From Carettochelys insculpta (lineage: Eukaryota > Chordata > Testudines > Carettochelyidae): a DNA stretch of 64,000 nt. A program made the translations under genes and the position numbers. The stretch is from contig NC_134142.1 in NCBI RefSeq assembly GCF_033958435.1, forward strand, positions 98,713,001-98,777,000, read 5' to 3'. The notes under the pieces are model-generated. The model had not been told where the DNA came from. It made no database searches and worked only from the letters and a program-made list of their open reading frames with translations. This document shows positions 11,291 to 22,064 of this stretch, one piece after another (within the stretch, counting starts at the first letter, position 1; every line of letters begins with the position of its first letter).

Positions 11291-14200
11291 AATCTCACAG
11301 CAAAATGTATTGTCTGGGCACATAATTTGGTCCAACTGACACAGTAAACAAATCTAATTTCCTCTATTTAAAAAAAAAACCTTCAGAATGGATGCCCATT
11401 TAACTTCTAAAATGTCCTCCTCTTCCAATGGCTCTTGTGGGCAGGAGGATTTGAAGTTTCCAGTAGCAGAATAAATTCAGACATTAATTGGTGAAACATA
11501 CATGTCTTGGCCAATATAAATAAAACATTTTCCCTAAAGATTTAGTCATCTGTGCATGTGTACCACACATCTCAAATCTCTGGAGGCAAAATTTTAGAAC
11601 CCTAGAAAGAGAAATCCACAAGTTGTTTGCACAGTCCACTTATTACTGCCCAGTGTTTCCTCGAGCTACCAAGCTTGATTTTCCAATACCTTGCAGCATG
11701 TGCAATTTTACATAGGTGCAAGAAGACTAATCCAAATGGTTGGCAGCACACTATATCTATGTTGCACAGATAGCAACAGATTGCAAACTGCCAAGCCCAA
11801 GAATGATATCACCACTATGGAGGACCTTGGATAAAGCGAACTGTGGGCTGCATAGGCATCATTACCAAGTTGTGTGAGACTACCCCACAGGCAGGGAGGC
11901 TCCGATCACTCCAGAATATTGCAAGCAAGTGAACAACAGGGAATTTCCTCTTCCTTCTGCAATCAGTGGGGTCAAGGAAGCAGCAAGATAGGGATATCTC
12001 TATAGCAGTGCTCTACTGTAGCTTGGATTCTTTCCCTAACTGTGGTCCTGTCTGTAGTCTAATCGGTCTTCTGAGTTAAAGACACTCTAATTTCTAACAC
12101 ATCTGTTCTGGCAACATTCTTATTTTATTCATTATTACTATTCGCTCTTGGGAAATTTATGTAAATAGTTCAGGCACCTCGATTCCCTCCCACTTTGCGA
12201 CCTCTGAAAGGGAATTAATTTAATTTTAGCACTGTCTACTTTGTCAATAAATTACTACTTCCATTAATAGGCCTTGCTACATCCTTCCCTGACCTTTTGT
12301 TTCTTATGAATTCCTTATTTTCTATACTTTTTTCCATATTTCTTTCATGCTTCACCTTTGCTTTCTGCACTTTAATGCTCTCCTTGAGTCTTTTGTAATA
12401 TTTTCAGCTTCCTCTGACATTGCTGCTTCATAGCATATATATATTTTTAAACACGTAATTCATTGCTCAGCTCAGTTTCAAACTTCACATCATAGAAAGC
12501 ACAGTGGTTGTGAATTATGGCAAAACATATTTTAATTACAACAGAAGCTTAAGCATTCTTTTTCATATAATACCGAGGTAGATGCCAATAAAAAAGGGTC
12601 AGTACTAGTGGCCAACTGATTTCAATAGTGATTCAACAAAAGATTAATATTAATATTCTATATTGGAAATGAAATACAATTTAAATCATCATAAAGAAGC
12701 AGAAACACACATTGTGTGTGTCATAATGGGGTATGTCTGAACTTGGCATGTGGGAGGCAACAAGCCATATGAAACAAGTCTAACTGTATCTAACTACAGT
12801 CACTTCACCAAATGCCTCTTCTCTACTGTTTTCCTTTCTGTTTATGGGCAAAAATGTATATGTGCTGTGCAAGTTGGCTACATCAATTTTTAACTCTTTC
12901 TGCACAACTCTAACAGAGCTGTGATCCTGGCAGATTACTTGAGTTCTTGCTTCTTCCTCTACCAGTTTTCCTTTTACACAATGAAATTTTGAGGTAAGAA
13001 ATGTGACCAGGTGAATAGATTTATCTATTTTTAAGAGACAATATTTTTCTCTCTTGCTGAACAATGTATATATAAACTCCTCTGGATGATTTTATCTTCT
13101 GGACTTGTCAAATCACAAACTCTCCAGTGATTATATAATTCTGTCAGGTCATGCATGGAACTTCCTTGGAAGTCCACTGACATTCCACAGGAGGGTGAAG
13201 AGCAATATCAGCCACTGATTTCCAAGGGAATTGAGTACTGTCAGTATTTGCAGGACCATTAACTACACACAATAAAAGAACAAAGAGAAAGGAGGTCAAT
13301 TGACCATCAACCACTACCTCTCAGCTCATCTGCCAGTCACCTGTCAGAGAAGAAAATGCACAAGTTAGCCACACATCTATTTCCTTACAAAATTTGTTCT
13401 CAGAATGTTAGTAATTTGTTTGTTTAGAGGCTCCAGGCTTTCTGTGTTGTGTAAGAAAGTGAACACACAAAAAGCTACACAGACCCCGTAGCAACCAAAA
13501 TTATACTTCACAGTTCATAGGAAAGTACCTGTTCATTATTCACCTGACTAAAACCACTTGTGGGAAAAAAATAGCTTTTATATTTCACAGAAAATATATT
13601 TCATGCTTTAACTAAACCTCGATGTTTTCACATATTCCTTCAGGTTAGTGCTATGGAAAAAGGAACAATGGGTCTGAATTCAGGCTTCAAAAGAGAGGAA
13701 GGTTACCAGCAGATGCAGGCTCCACCCCCTGTTGAGACTCTTAAATGATCACTTTTCCCAGCTGACTAGCCTGATGGCTTTGTTTAACTTTCATGTAAAT
13801 GCATTTCCAATGTATCTTGATGTACATTGGAGATTCATTCAAGCAGGTGAAATCACATTACTTTGTCTGGAATAGGCATAGCTTAGGCATTGTTTGTCAA
13901 ATACATTTTAAAGACTACCATCTACTTAACCATTTGTATACATCGCATACATATAGCACCTATCAGTTTCCAGGATGCGTGTATTATCAGTTTGCATGTA
14001 TCTTGCATTACCTTACAGATTCTGACACAGCATAGCGAGCATACAAGGCCTGACACCAGTCGCTGACATAGTAGTGAACTACCAACGGGCCCTGTCTCTC
14101 AGCCAATATATTTTTTTGAAGAATTACCACCTCATATGGCTGCGCACGTAGCCTGAATTAAATCAAATTGAGTACATGCCTATTAATTATTTTTGCTGAT

Positions 14201-14309
14201 TCACTATGCTAATTTAAAATGAAAAGATAAAGAGCGAATTAAGAAAAGTTTCCTTCTCTGTCCTGGGTTGTGTTGCTTCCTTTTTCAAAGTTGACTGTAC
14301 ACAAGTGCA
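11291..14309. other. Intergenic, nothing recognised
   Basis: AT-rich, with no gene or family repeat recognised. The 94-codon frame on the minus strand at 12780-13064 and the 78-codon frame at 13799-14035 have no motif that I recognise. Confidence 0.5.
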
Positions 14310-14475
14310 AACAAAAAGCAGTCAAGTAGCACTTTAAAGACTAGCAAAATAGTTTATTAGGTGAGCTCACCCACGAAAGCTCACCTAATAAACTATTTTG
14401 CTAGTCTTTAAGGTGCTACTTGACTGCTTTTTGTTTTGATAGTGTAAGGACTAGCACGGCTTCCTCTCTGTTACA
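14310..14475. repeat. Inverted dimer of Penelope-like 3' tails (A)
   Basis: The left arm (14310-14367) and right arm (14378-14435) are reverse complements with one visible mismatch in 58 bases, separated by a 10-base spacer. Each arm is the 3' tail of a repeat containing GTCTTTAAGGTGCTACTTGACTG. The right arm continues into the terminal segment with CTAGCACGGCTTCCTCTCTG at 14451-14470. The same tail belongs to the element at 39014-39531 that encodes a GIY-YIG-like relic, so I assign it to a Penelope-like retroelement. Inverted partial copies are a known arrangement for that class. Confidence 0.7.
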
Positions 14476-14880
14476 AGTGCAAACATTTAAGATGTTGGAA
14501 ATGTTAACTGCTTAAATAAATGCATAAAATATAAGCAGCTAAGTGGGATTTTTCTTTTCTTCCCTTTTACAGTGGCATAAAGAAATGGGAATATTAGCAT
14601 AATACACAAACATTTGTACATAAATGAATATTGCAGATGTGATGACAGTCTGATATGCAAAATGTGCGCTAAATTATGCAACACTGGGCATTTATTTGCT
14701 TCAGTAAACACTGTAAAAATCTGATATGAAACAAAGCTATGGAATAGAAAGGAGAGCAAGACTAAGTACCCTTCAGCCTCTTCCTATCTGGTCCACCTAA
14801 TCACTCAACGAGAAATGCATTTAAGGAATTCTCTCTCTGCTGGTGGGTCTCACCCACATGCTCAGGGTCTAAGTGATCTT
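14436..14880. other. Intergenic after the PLE tail end
   Basis: After the PLE tail ends near 14475 there is AT-rich sequence with no recognised element up to the CR1 3' end. Confidence 0.45.
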
Positions 14881-14961
14881 CGAATCATAGAACACTAGGA
14901 CTGGAAAGGACCTCAAGAGGCCATTGAGTTCAGCCCTCTGCCCCAATGGCAGGACCAAGTA

Positions 14962-17790
14962 CTATCTAAACCACCCCTGATAGACCTCTAACTTGTTCTT
15001 AAATATCTCCAGCGATGGAGATTCCACAACCTCCCTTGGCAATTTATTCCACTGTTTGACCACCCTGACAGTTAGGAACTTTTTCCTAATGTCCAACCTA
15101 AACCTCCCTTGCTGCAGTTTAAGCCCATTGCCTCTTGTTCTATCCTCAGAGGCCAAAAAGAACAAGTTTTCTCCTTCCTCCTTATGACTCCCTTTCAGAT
15201 ACCTGAAATCCTCAATCTTTTCTTTTCCAAACTAAACAAGCCCAATTCTTTCAACCTTTTTTCATAGGTCACATTCTCTCACCTTTAATCATTCTTGTCG
15301 CTCTTTTCTGGACCCTCTCTAGTTTCTCCACATCTTTTTCGAAGTGCGGTGCCCAGAACTGGACACAATACTCCAGTTGAGGCCTAATCAGCGCAGAGCA
15401 GAGCGGAAGAATGACTTCTCATGTCTTGTTCACAACACACCTGTTAATGCATCCCAGAATCATGTTTGCTTTTTTTGCAACAGCATCACACTGTTGACTC
15501 ATATTTAGCTTGTGGTCCACTATAACCCCTAGATCCCTTTCTGCTGTAGTCGTTCCTAGACAGTCTCTCCCCATTCTGTATGTGTGAAACTGATTGTTCC
15601 TTCCCAAGTGGAGCACTTTGCATTTGTCCTTATTAAACTTCATCCTGTTTACCTCAGACCATTTCTCCAATTTATCCAGATCATTTTGAATTATGACCCT
15701 ATCCTCCAAAGCAGTTGCAACCCCTCCCAGCTTGGTATCATCTGCAAACATAATAAGCGTACTTTCTATGCCAATATCTAAACCATTGATGAAGACATTG
15801 AACAGAACCGGTCCTAACACAGACCCCTGCGGAACCCCACTTGTTATACTTTTCCTGCAGGACTGAAAACCATTAAGAACTACTCTCTGGGTATGGTTAT
15901 CCAGCCAGTTATGCACCCACCTTATAGTAGCCTCATCTACATTGTATTTGCCTAGTTTTTTTTTTAATGAGAATATCATGAGAGACCGTATCAAATGCTT
16001 TAATAAAATCTAGGTATACCACATCTACCACTTCTCTCCTATCCACAAGGCTCGTTATCCTGTCAAAGAAAGCTATCAGATTAGTTTGACAAGATTTATT
16101 CTTTACAAACCCATGCTGGCTGCTTCCTATTACCTTACCACCTTCCAAGTGCTTGCAGATGATTTCTTTAATTACCTGCTCCATTATCTTTCTTGGCACT
16201 GAAGTTAAGCTGACTGGCCTGTAGTTTCCTGGGTTATTCTTATTCCCCTTTTTATAGATGGGCACTATATTTGCCCTTTTCCAGTCTTCTGGAATTTCTC
16301 CTGTCTCCCATGATTTTCCAAAGATGGTAGATAAAAGCTCAGATACCTCCTCTATCAGCTCCTTGAGTATTCTAGGGCGCATTTCATCAGGCCCTGGTGA
16401 CTTGCAGACAGCTAATTTTCCTAAGCGATTTTTAACTTGTTCTTTTTTTATTTCCACTTCCAACCCTACCCCTTTCCCACTAGCATTCACTATGTTGGGC
16501 ATTCCTCCATCAGACTTCTCAGTGAAGACCGAAACAAAGAATTCATTAAGCATCTCTGCCATTTCCAAGTTCCCTGTTACTGTTTCTCCCTCCTCACTGA
16601 GCAATGGCCCTACCCTGTCCCTGGTCTTCCTCTTGTTTCTAATATATTTATAAAAAAGCCTTCTTGTTTCCCTTTATGTCTGTAGCTAGTTTGAGCTCAT
16701 TTTGTGCCTTAGCCTTTCTGATCTTGCTCCTGCATTCTTGTGTTGTTTGCCTATATTCATCCTTTGTAATTTTTCCTTGTTTCCATTTTTTATACAATTC
16801 CTTTTTTATTTTGAGATCATGCAAGATCTCCTGGGTAAGCCAAGGCAGTCTTTTGCCATGTTTTCTATCTTTCCTACACAGTGGGATAGCTTGCTTTTGG
16901 GCCCTTAATAATGTCCCTTTGAAAAACTGCAAACTCTCCTCAGCTGTTTTTCCCCTCAATTTTGCTTCCCATGGGACCTTACCTACCAGCTCTCTGAGTT
17001 TACCAAAATCTGCCCTCCTGAAATCCATCATCTCTATTTTGCTATTTTCTGTTCTACCCTTCCTTAGGATTGTGAACTCTATGATTTCATGATCACTTTC
17101 ACCCAAGCTGCCTTCCACCTTCAATTTCTCTACCAATTCCTCTCTATTTGTTAAAATCAAATCTAAAACAGCTTCCCCCCAGTAGCTTTTTCAACTTTTT
17201 GGAATAAAAAATTGTCTCCAATACAATCCAAGAACTTACTGGATATTCTGTGCCCCGCTGTATTAGTTTCCCAACATATATCTGGGCAGTTGAAGTCCCC
17301 CATCACCACCAAATCTGGGGCCCTCCTTGACTTTGTTAGTTGTTTAAAAAAAGCCTCATCCACCTCTTCCACCTGGCTAGGCAGCCTGTAGTGGACGCCT
17401 ATCAGGACATCACCCTTGTTTTTTACCCCTCTAAGTCTAACCCAGAGACTCTCAACACGTCCATCTCCACCTCAGACCAAGTGTATACATTTTTAATATA
17501 TTTTTAATATATAAGGTAACACCTCCCCGCTTTCTTCCCTGTCTATCCTTCCTAAGCAGGCTGTACCCTTCAATACCAACATTCTAATCATGCGTATTAT
17601 CCCACCAAGTTTCTGTGATGCCAACGATGTCATAGTTATATTTATTTATTAGCACTTCCAGTTCTTCCTGCTTATTACCCATACTTCTTGCATTTGTATA
17701 TAGGCATCTAAGATATTGATTTGATCTTGCCTCCCTGTTTTGCCCTGACCCTCTTTTTACTCTGACATTGTTGACCATGCTGTCTCCCAT
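14962..17790 (-). pseudogene. CR1 ORF2 relic (endonuclease-reverse transcriptase)
   Basis: The CR1 ORF2 protein nicks target DNA and reverse-transcribes the element RNA. The pieces on the minus strand are, in order: endonuclease N-terminus with YTNARSMGNKQEELE (17584-17790); endonuclease core with [14 protein letters not shown] (17163-17372); endonuclease end with the S-D-H motif in SDHEIIEF (16648-17160); reverse transcriptase with [10 protein letters not shown] (15933-16604); reverse transcriptase with GVPQGSVLGP and the catalytic FADD (15419-15994); and a C-terminal piece with KQWNKLPREVVESPS (14962-15165). The frame changes at each junction, once within an A-run near 15956. The frame also stops near 15419 after NKT, where an arginine codon has probably become TGA. 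The reverse transcriptase aspartates survive, but no complete reading frame does. Confidence 0.93.
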
Positions 17791-17861
17791 TTCTGACCCA
17801 TCACCCAGGTTTCCATATTCTCCACTTACCTGTGGGCTTTGCTCCCCTGCCCCCGTCGAAC

Positions 17862-18050
17862 CTAGTTTAAAGCCCTCCTCACTAGGTTAGCCAGTCTGTG
17901 TCCAAATACGGTCTTTCCCCTCCTCGAAAGGTGAACACCATCTCTGCCCACATATTGATCACATATTTGAGGTTGAAAAAAAATTCCCCTCAGGTCAGAT
18001 TGATAAAGGCCTTGTGAGGAGATTTGCCTTCCTCTGAAGCACGCATCCAA
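17862..18050 (-). pseudogene. CR1 ORF1 C-terminal fragment
   Basis: This 62-codon frame lies just upstream of ORF2 on the same strand. It contains YVGRDGVHLSRRGKTVFG and ends in LVRRALN, the usual C-terminus of CR1 ORF1. The D-G-V-H block fits the Asp-x-x-His of the SGNH/esterase-like domain known in CR1 ORF1 proteins. That assignment is from family knowledge, because the serine and oxyanion blocks lie in the missing 5' part. The frame is complete to its stop, but everything upstream was lost to 5' truncation. Confidence 0.8.
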
Positions 18051-18074
18051 TGTTAATCTGATGGTTTGAATTAG

Positions 18075-18245
18075 TCAGTGGTGGATTCTCTGTCAAGTGA
18101 AGTTTTTAAAAAGGAGATTTGAGAATTTCAGTACTTCAGCCAGAGGTTAAAAATTTATTTAAAGGAGCAGTGGATAAGATCTTGTGGCCTGTGATATGCC
18201 GGATAAGATAATCATGATGCTCTCTTCTGACCTTAAAGTCTATGA
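18075..18245 (+). mobile_element. CR1-type 3' end, opposite orientation
   Basis: A plus-strand fragment with GGAGCAGTGGATAAGATCTTG and TTCTGACCTTAAAGTCTATGA, the end of a CR1-like LINE of a subfamily with a TTAAAGTCTATGA tail. It lies head to head with the long minus-strand copy. Confidence 0.65.
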
Positions 18246-21200
18246 CTACGGGAGAAAATTGGAGATTTTCTCAGGCTGGATGCAAAAAGCTCCAGGATTG
18301 GGAGTCTGATTTTTAGAATTAGGTGCCCCACCACATTACTATTTGACTCATATATTCACGAGCTTCTTATTTTTTAAAACAAAAGTGAGTAGACACCACT
18401 TAGAGGTGTTATGAGGCATGATCTGTGATTAAAGAGTCCTTTGAGACTATCCAGAGTGAAGGATTTGGAAATCCTAAGTGTTACTTATTACCATGTTTCT
18501 ATAAGATAAATTAGTGTGGGCAGTGACCCATCACAGATTTAATCTTGTTTGTTTTGGACCAGATTGTGAATCTCTCCTCTCCCACCCCACCTGCCACACC
18601 AGACAACCTCGAGTTGCACCTTATTACACTAGCAGTCCCATTAAAATCTCTTGGACATATTACTTAAGACATGATTCAGATAAGTCTAGTCTCTCTGAAA
18701 GGTTACAATCAGTTCTTTTTTCATTTTAAAGGGGAAAAAAAGACAAGAAAAGAGGAGCCAATAATCAGTCAGTTCCCCCCAAACAGCTGGGGCTGCCGAG
18801 GAGTATGTACTCCATACTGGCAAGTACTGGCACAGAAAAAGCACTGGGTTACCCAAGATTGCCAACTGATAATGGGGAAACTTATTTTAGGAGGACCAAT
18901 CTAACCTATAATTCATGTCTAAAATTAGTCATTGCCATCTATAGAGGACAGAGAAGCACAGAAGTCAGAAGAAGAATAGCTATTAGCTTACTCTCATTCT
19001 CTATATTTTCTAGAGCTTACTTTGGCCTTGTTTGGAATCTTCCCCCCCCCCCCCCCCCGCCCACACACACACAACGACTGTCCCTTTTCCCATAAGAACC
19101 ATAACAATTCATTTTCCCCTGATCTTCAGATTTATTTCTTAATTTATAATGTTTATCCTGTTCCTTCTTGTTATACCTCCCTGTACTATTCTAACTCTGT
19201 CCTTCCCTTGCCCCCACATCCTCAATTTCATTCAAATGCACCCAGATGATAAAAGCATTAAGGCTTTTGGTATCACTTAATGCCTCAGGAGTCTGGAATC
19301 CAAGCATGCACAAGGACTCAGAATAAGGGTTCGAACATAGCTGCTAGTGTCTAGAGCAAAAAGCATAAGAAGTTGACTGGCATCCAGTGGTGCCTTGCTC
19401 CTTATCTACCTCCCACTTAATTACATCTCCTGAGAACAGGTTACTGTTCTCTTCCCACCCATTCTTCCATCACAGTTACAGGGGTTAGGACAAAGTTTTC
19501 AGTTCAAAAAAAAAAGAAAAAAAAAAAGCAAGCTGGCTTTCATTTTCCGAGTCCGCAGTGTGTCTCACACAGCGGAGGTGAAGAAGAGGGTCAAAGTTGA
19601 AATGCACTTCACGCTATCTCTTGGTCTGTGGTTGAGAGAATTTGATAGCACACTAACCAGGTACACTAAAGAACAGATTCTCATGAATAAGGATTCTGAC
19701 CACATCAGAGATGATTATTGCAGAAGAAAAGAGAAGCTGAAGGTGCGAAGAGGCTCTGAAAAACTGAGAACTTTTAGATAGAGAGGAGATGGCTACAGCC
19801 ATTGTTAGCACTTGCTTTCTTTTTCCTTCCCTTCAGTAATTAATTTTCCTCCACAGGATGAAGTCCCAAATTCTGTTTCTGTAACTTACAGAATAGGAAA
19901 TCATGAGTGAGGCTCTGGAACACTAAGATGTCCTTCTAGGCAGTGTAATTTGCCTGCAAAGCAATGAGATTTGCTCTGTATTCTAAGGTATTTTTTCCAC
20001 ATCAGCTGAGGTCCATAGAACCAGATTCCTGTATTACTTACACTGAAACTACTCCATTTGTTTTTGTGGGGGAGCAAAAACCAAGCCCCACAAGTTCCAA
20101 AATTTGAAGTGGGAACTTATTCCAATCTTACAACATGGCCAAGTTTTAGGCTTCATCTTCCATTCTCTTACCCAGGCTAAACTCCCTTCAATTGTTTGTG
20201 GCACCTTAGAAAGGGACAGTAGCACCTATTTCTTTTGATGTTTTCCCATACTTTGAGGCATTAGTCCAAACTATGAAATCCAGGTGTCATCTTGCAGCTG
20301 TGTAAACCACAAAATTCTTGAGACACAAGAGTTAGTTTTCCCATCAGCAATATTTAAATAATTCCATTTAAATGTTGCTGAAAACCTCCTAAATTAATCT
20401 AAAATTGAATAGTTACCTAGCTACCTTTCTGTTTCTTATTTGCTTAAGATACTCATTCAGGTTCTTAGTACAAAGCAGGTGTTCTCTAGTGGTCAGTAAT
20501 CCATATCATCAAACTATTCTCTATAATTTTGTATGTATTTCCGTGGAAGAGAGCCACAAAATAGCTTGAATGAACATTCTAGTTATGGATGCCCTCAAGC
20601 CTAAGGAAAAATAGAAAAGGCTACATCAAAAACCATTTGTTTGCACTGCAGCTCGCTAGAGATAGTTTTAGTATTTCCAGAAATTTAAAAGACAAAAAGT
20701 CACACACACACAAAACCATAACACACATCTCACATACACAGTTCTGGATAGTGACCTCTACCAGTCTCAAAGCAAGAGCAGATATATTGTAAAGAATAAG
20801 CTACGGAAAAATTAAATTACTTCAAATTATTTGCATGTCTACTGCCAGAAATCTATGCTCCCACCTTGCTCTATTCTCCTCTTCTAAGCATCCCTCTGCC
20901 TCCCTTCAGAAGTCACAAGTTTCCTTTGGTAAAGAAAGAGAGCCAGGAGAGGAGAGAAGAAATTTAAAGTTTGCTGGAAATACATGTGGGCAGACTCTTC
21001 AGACACATGAGCTTTCCATCAATTCAGTGGGAACTGTGCAGTTACTTGAAGTTTGGTCTGAGTTCACATTGCAAAACTTGCTTAGCACCTTGATTACCAC
21101 ATTCTTAAAACAAATAAGTGTCTTGTTTAGGTTGAGCTTAATATCTAAAAATTGGTGGTATGACTGTCTTAGTCTACTCACTGTAGAGGAGTAAGATCTG

Positions 21201-21719
21201 GCTTTACCAATCAGATGAGATATCAAACCTGGTAAGTTAAAGTTACTCCATTCCGTAACAAAACATCTGCAATCAAAGATTTTAAACTCGGCAAACCCCC
21301 ACTTTTTAAATTTTAAATTAAATTATTTCTGTGTCCAGAATAAGCACAGTACTTTAGCGTTAGCTTCTTTAGAAAAGCACAGTAATTTTTCTAGGTACAC
21401 AGGAACAGTTGCAGAAACTAGTGTTCCCAGTTATTGGCATAAAACTTCCCAGAAAAGTAATTGGAATAACTTGTAACAGACATTTGTTTTGGGCAGCGTG
21501 TTTTTAGATCACTGATCAACTTGTAAATAAATTATTTTAAACATTGGACTTGGGTTAAGAGCACTAAACCTGTGAGCACAGCATTATTTGGTTCTAAAAA
21601 ACAAATGAAGGGGGAAATGTAAGTTGTATGCGCCAAAGCAGGGTTGCCCATTTGCAATTTTAAGAGCATTTGTTGTCTAACAGTTTCTCTACCAACTAAC
21701 TCACGGGTATTTTTGATGT
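18246..21719. other. Intergenic; includes a C homopolymer
   Basis: No gene recognised. A run of 17 C at 19042-19058 is followed by a short CA-rich stretch. A-rich low-complexity sequence lies at about 19505-19530 and a short CA-rich run near 20700. None of the open frames shows a known motif. Confidence 0.5.
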
Positions 21720-22064
21720 ATGAAAAGAATACGAAATAAACATTTATGCAAGAATTTTCTGAGTGAGAGTTTGAATTTTCATTATCTAAAGATGGAGGAG
21801 GCTCTCTATGAATGTAAATCCACTATCACTGGAGAAGAAGGGGTGGTCCATGAGCCCAGAGAGCTGTGGAAGAAAGAGATTAGGGTGTACCACTTCTCAG
21901 AGGAAGCCCATGAGCAAATCATCATTTTAGACTGTCCCAAGGGCAAATGCATGGGGATCCTGATGCACCCTGAAGCTCTGCAGAGGTTTAGGGATCCAAA
22001 TATTGCTTTTCTGTGGGAGATACTAAAATTCTTGACAAGAGATTTTTTTCAGAAAACTGTTTAA
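21720..22064 (+). other. Unassigned open frame of 114 codons
   Basis: The frame is open from 21720 to 22064 in otherwise AT-rich DNA. From the internal Met at about residue 25 the predicted peptide is charged and mixed (EEALYECKSTITGEEG, then REVWK-like and CPKGKCMGILMHPEAL stretches), less skewed than typical chance translations here. I recognise no domain. There is no clear splice acceptor or donor context, no Kozak-like start and no neighbouring exon. It could be a chance frame, a relic exon or part of an unrecognised repeat. Confidence 0.15.

Larger units (their letters stand above)
14881..18060 (-). mobile_element. Long CR1 LINE copy (end of ORF1 plus most of ORF2)
   Basis: About 3.2 kb of CR1 on the minus strand. 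The 3' tail (ATCATAGAACACTAGGACTGG) is at 14883, and the 5' truncation lies within ORF1 near 18060. In order on the minus strand it holds the ORF1 C-terminus, the ORF2 endonuclease, the reverse transcriptase and the conserved C-terminal region. Several frameshifts and stops interrupt it, so it is dead, but most motifs read clearly and it seems fairly young. A small duplicated ATTTTTAATATATTTTTAATATAT block sits at 17489-17512. Its truncated 5' end abuts another CR1 fragment in the opposite orientation. Confidence 0.95.

Noticed and set aside
14310..14440. Rho-independent terminator or microRNA hairpin
   Set aside because: The hairpin is explained by two opposed copies of a dispersed retroelement tail; no evidence of processing.
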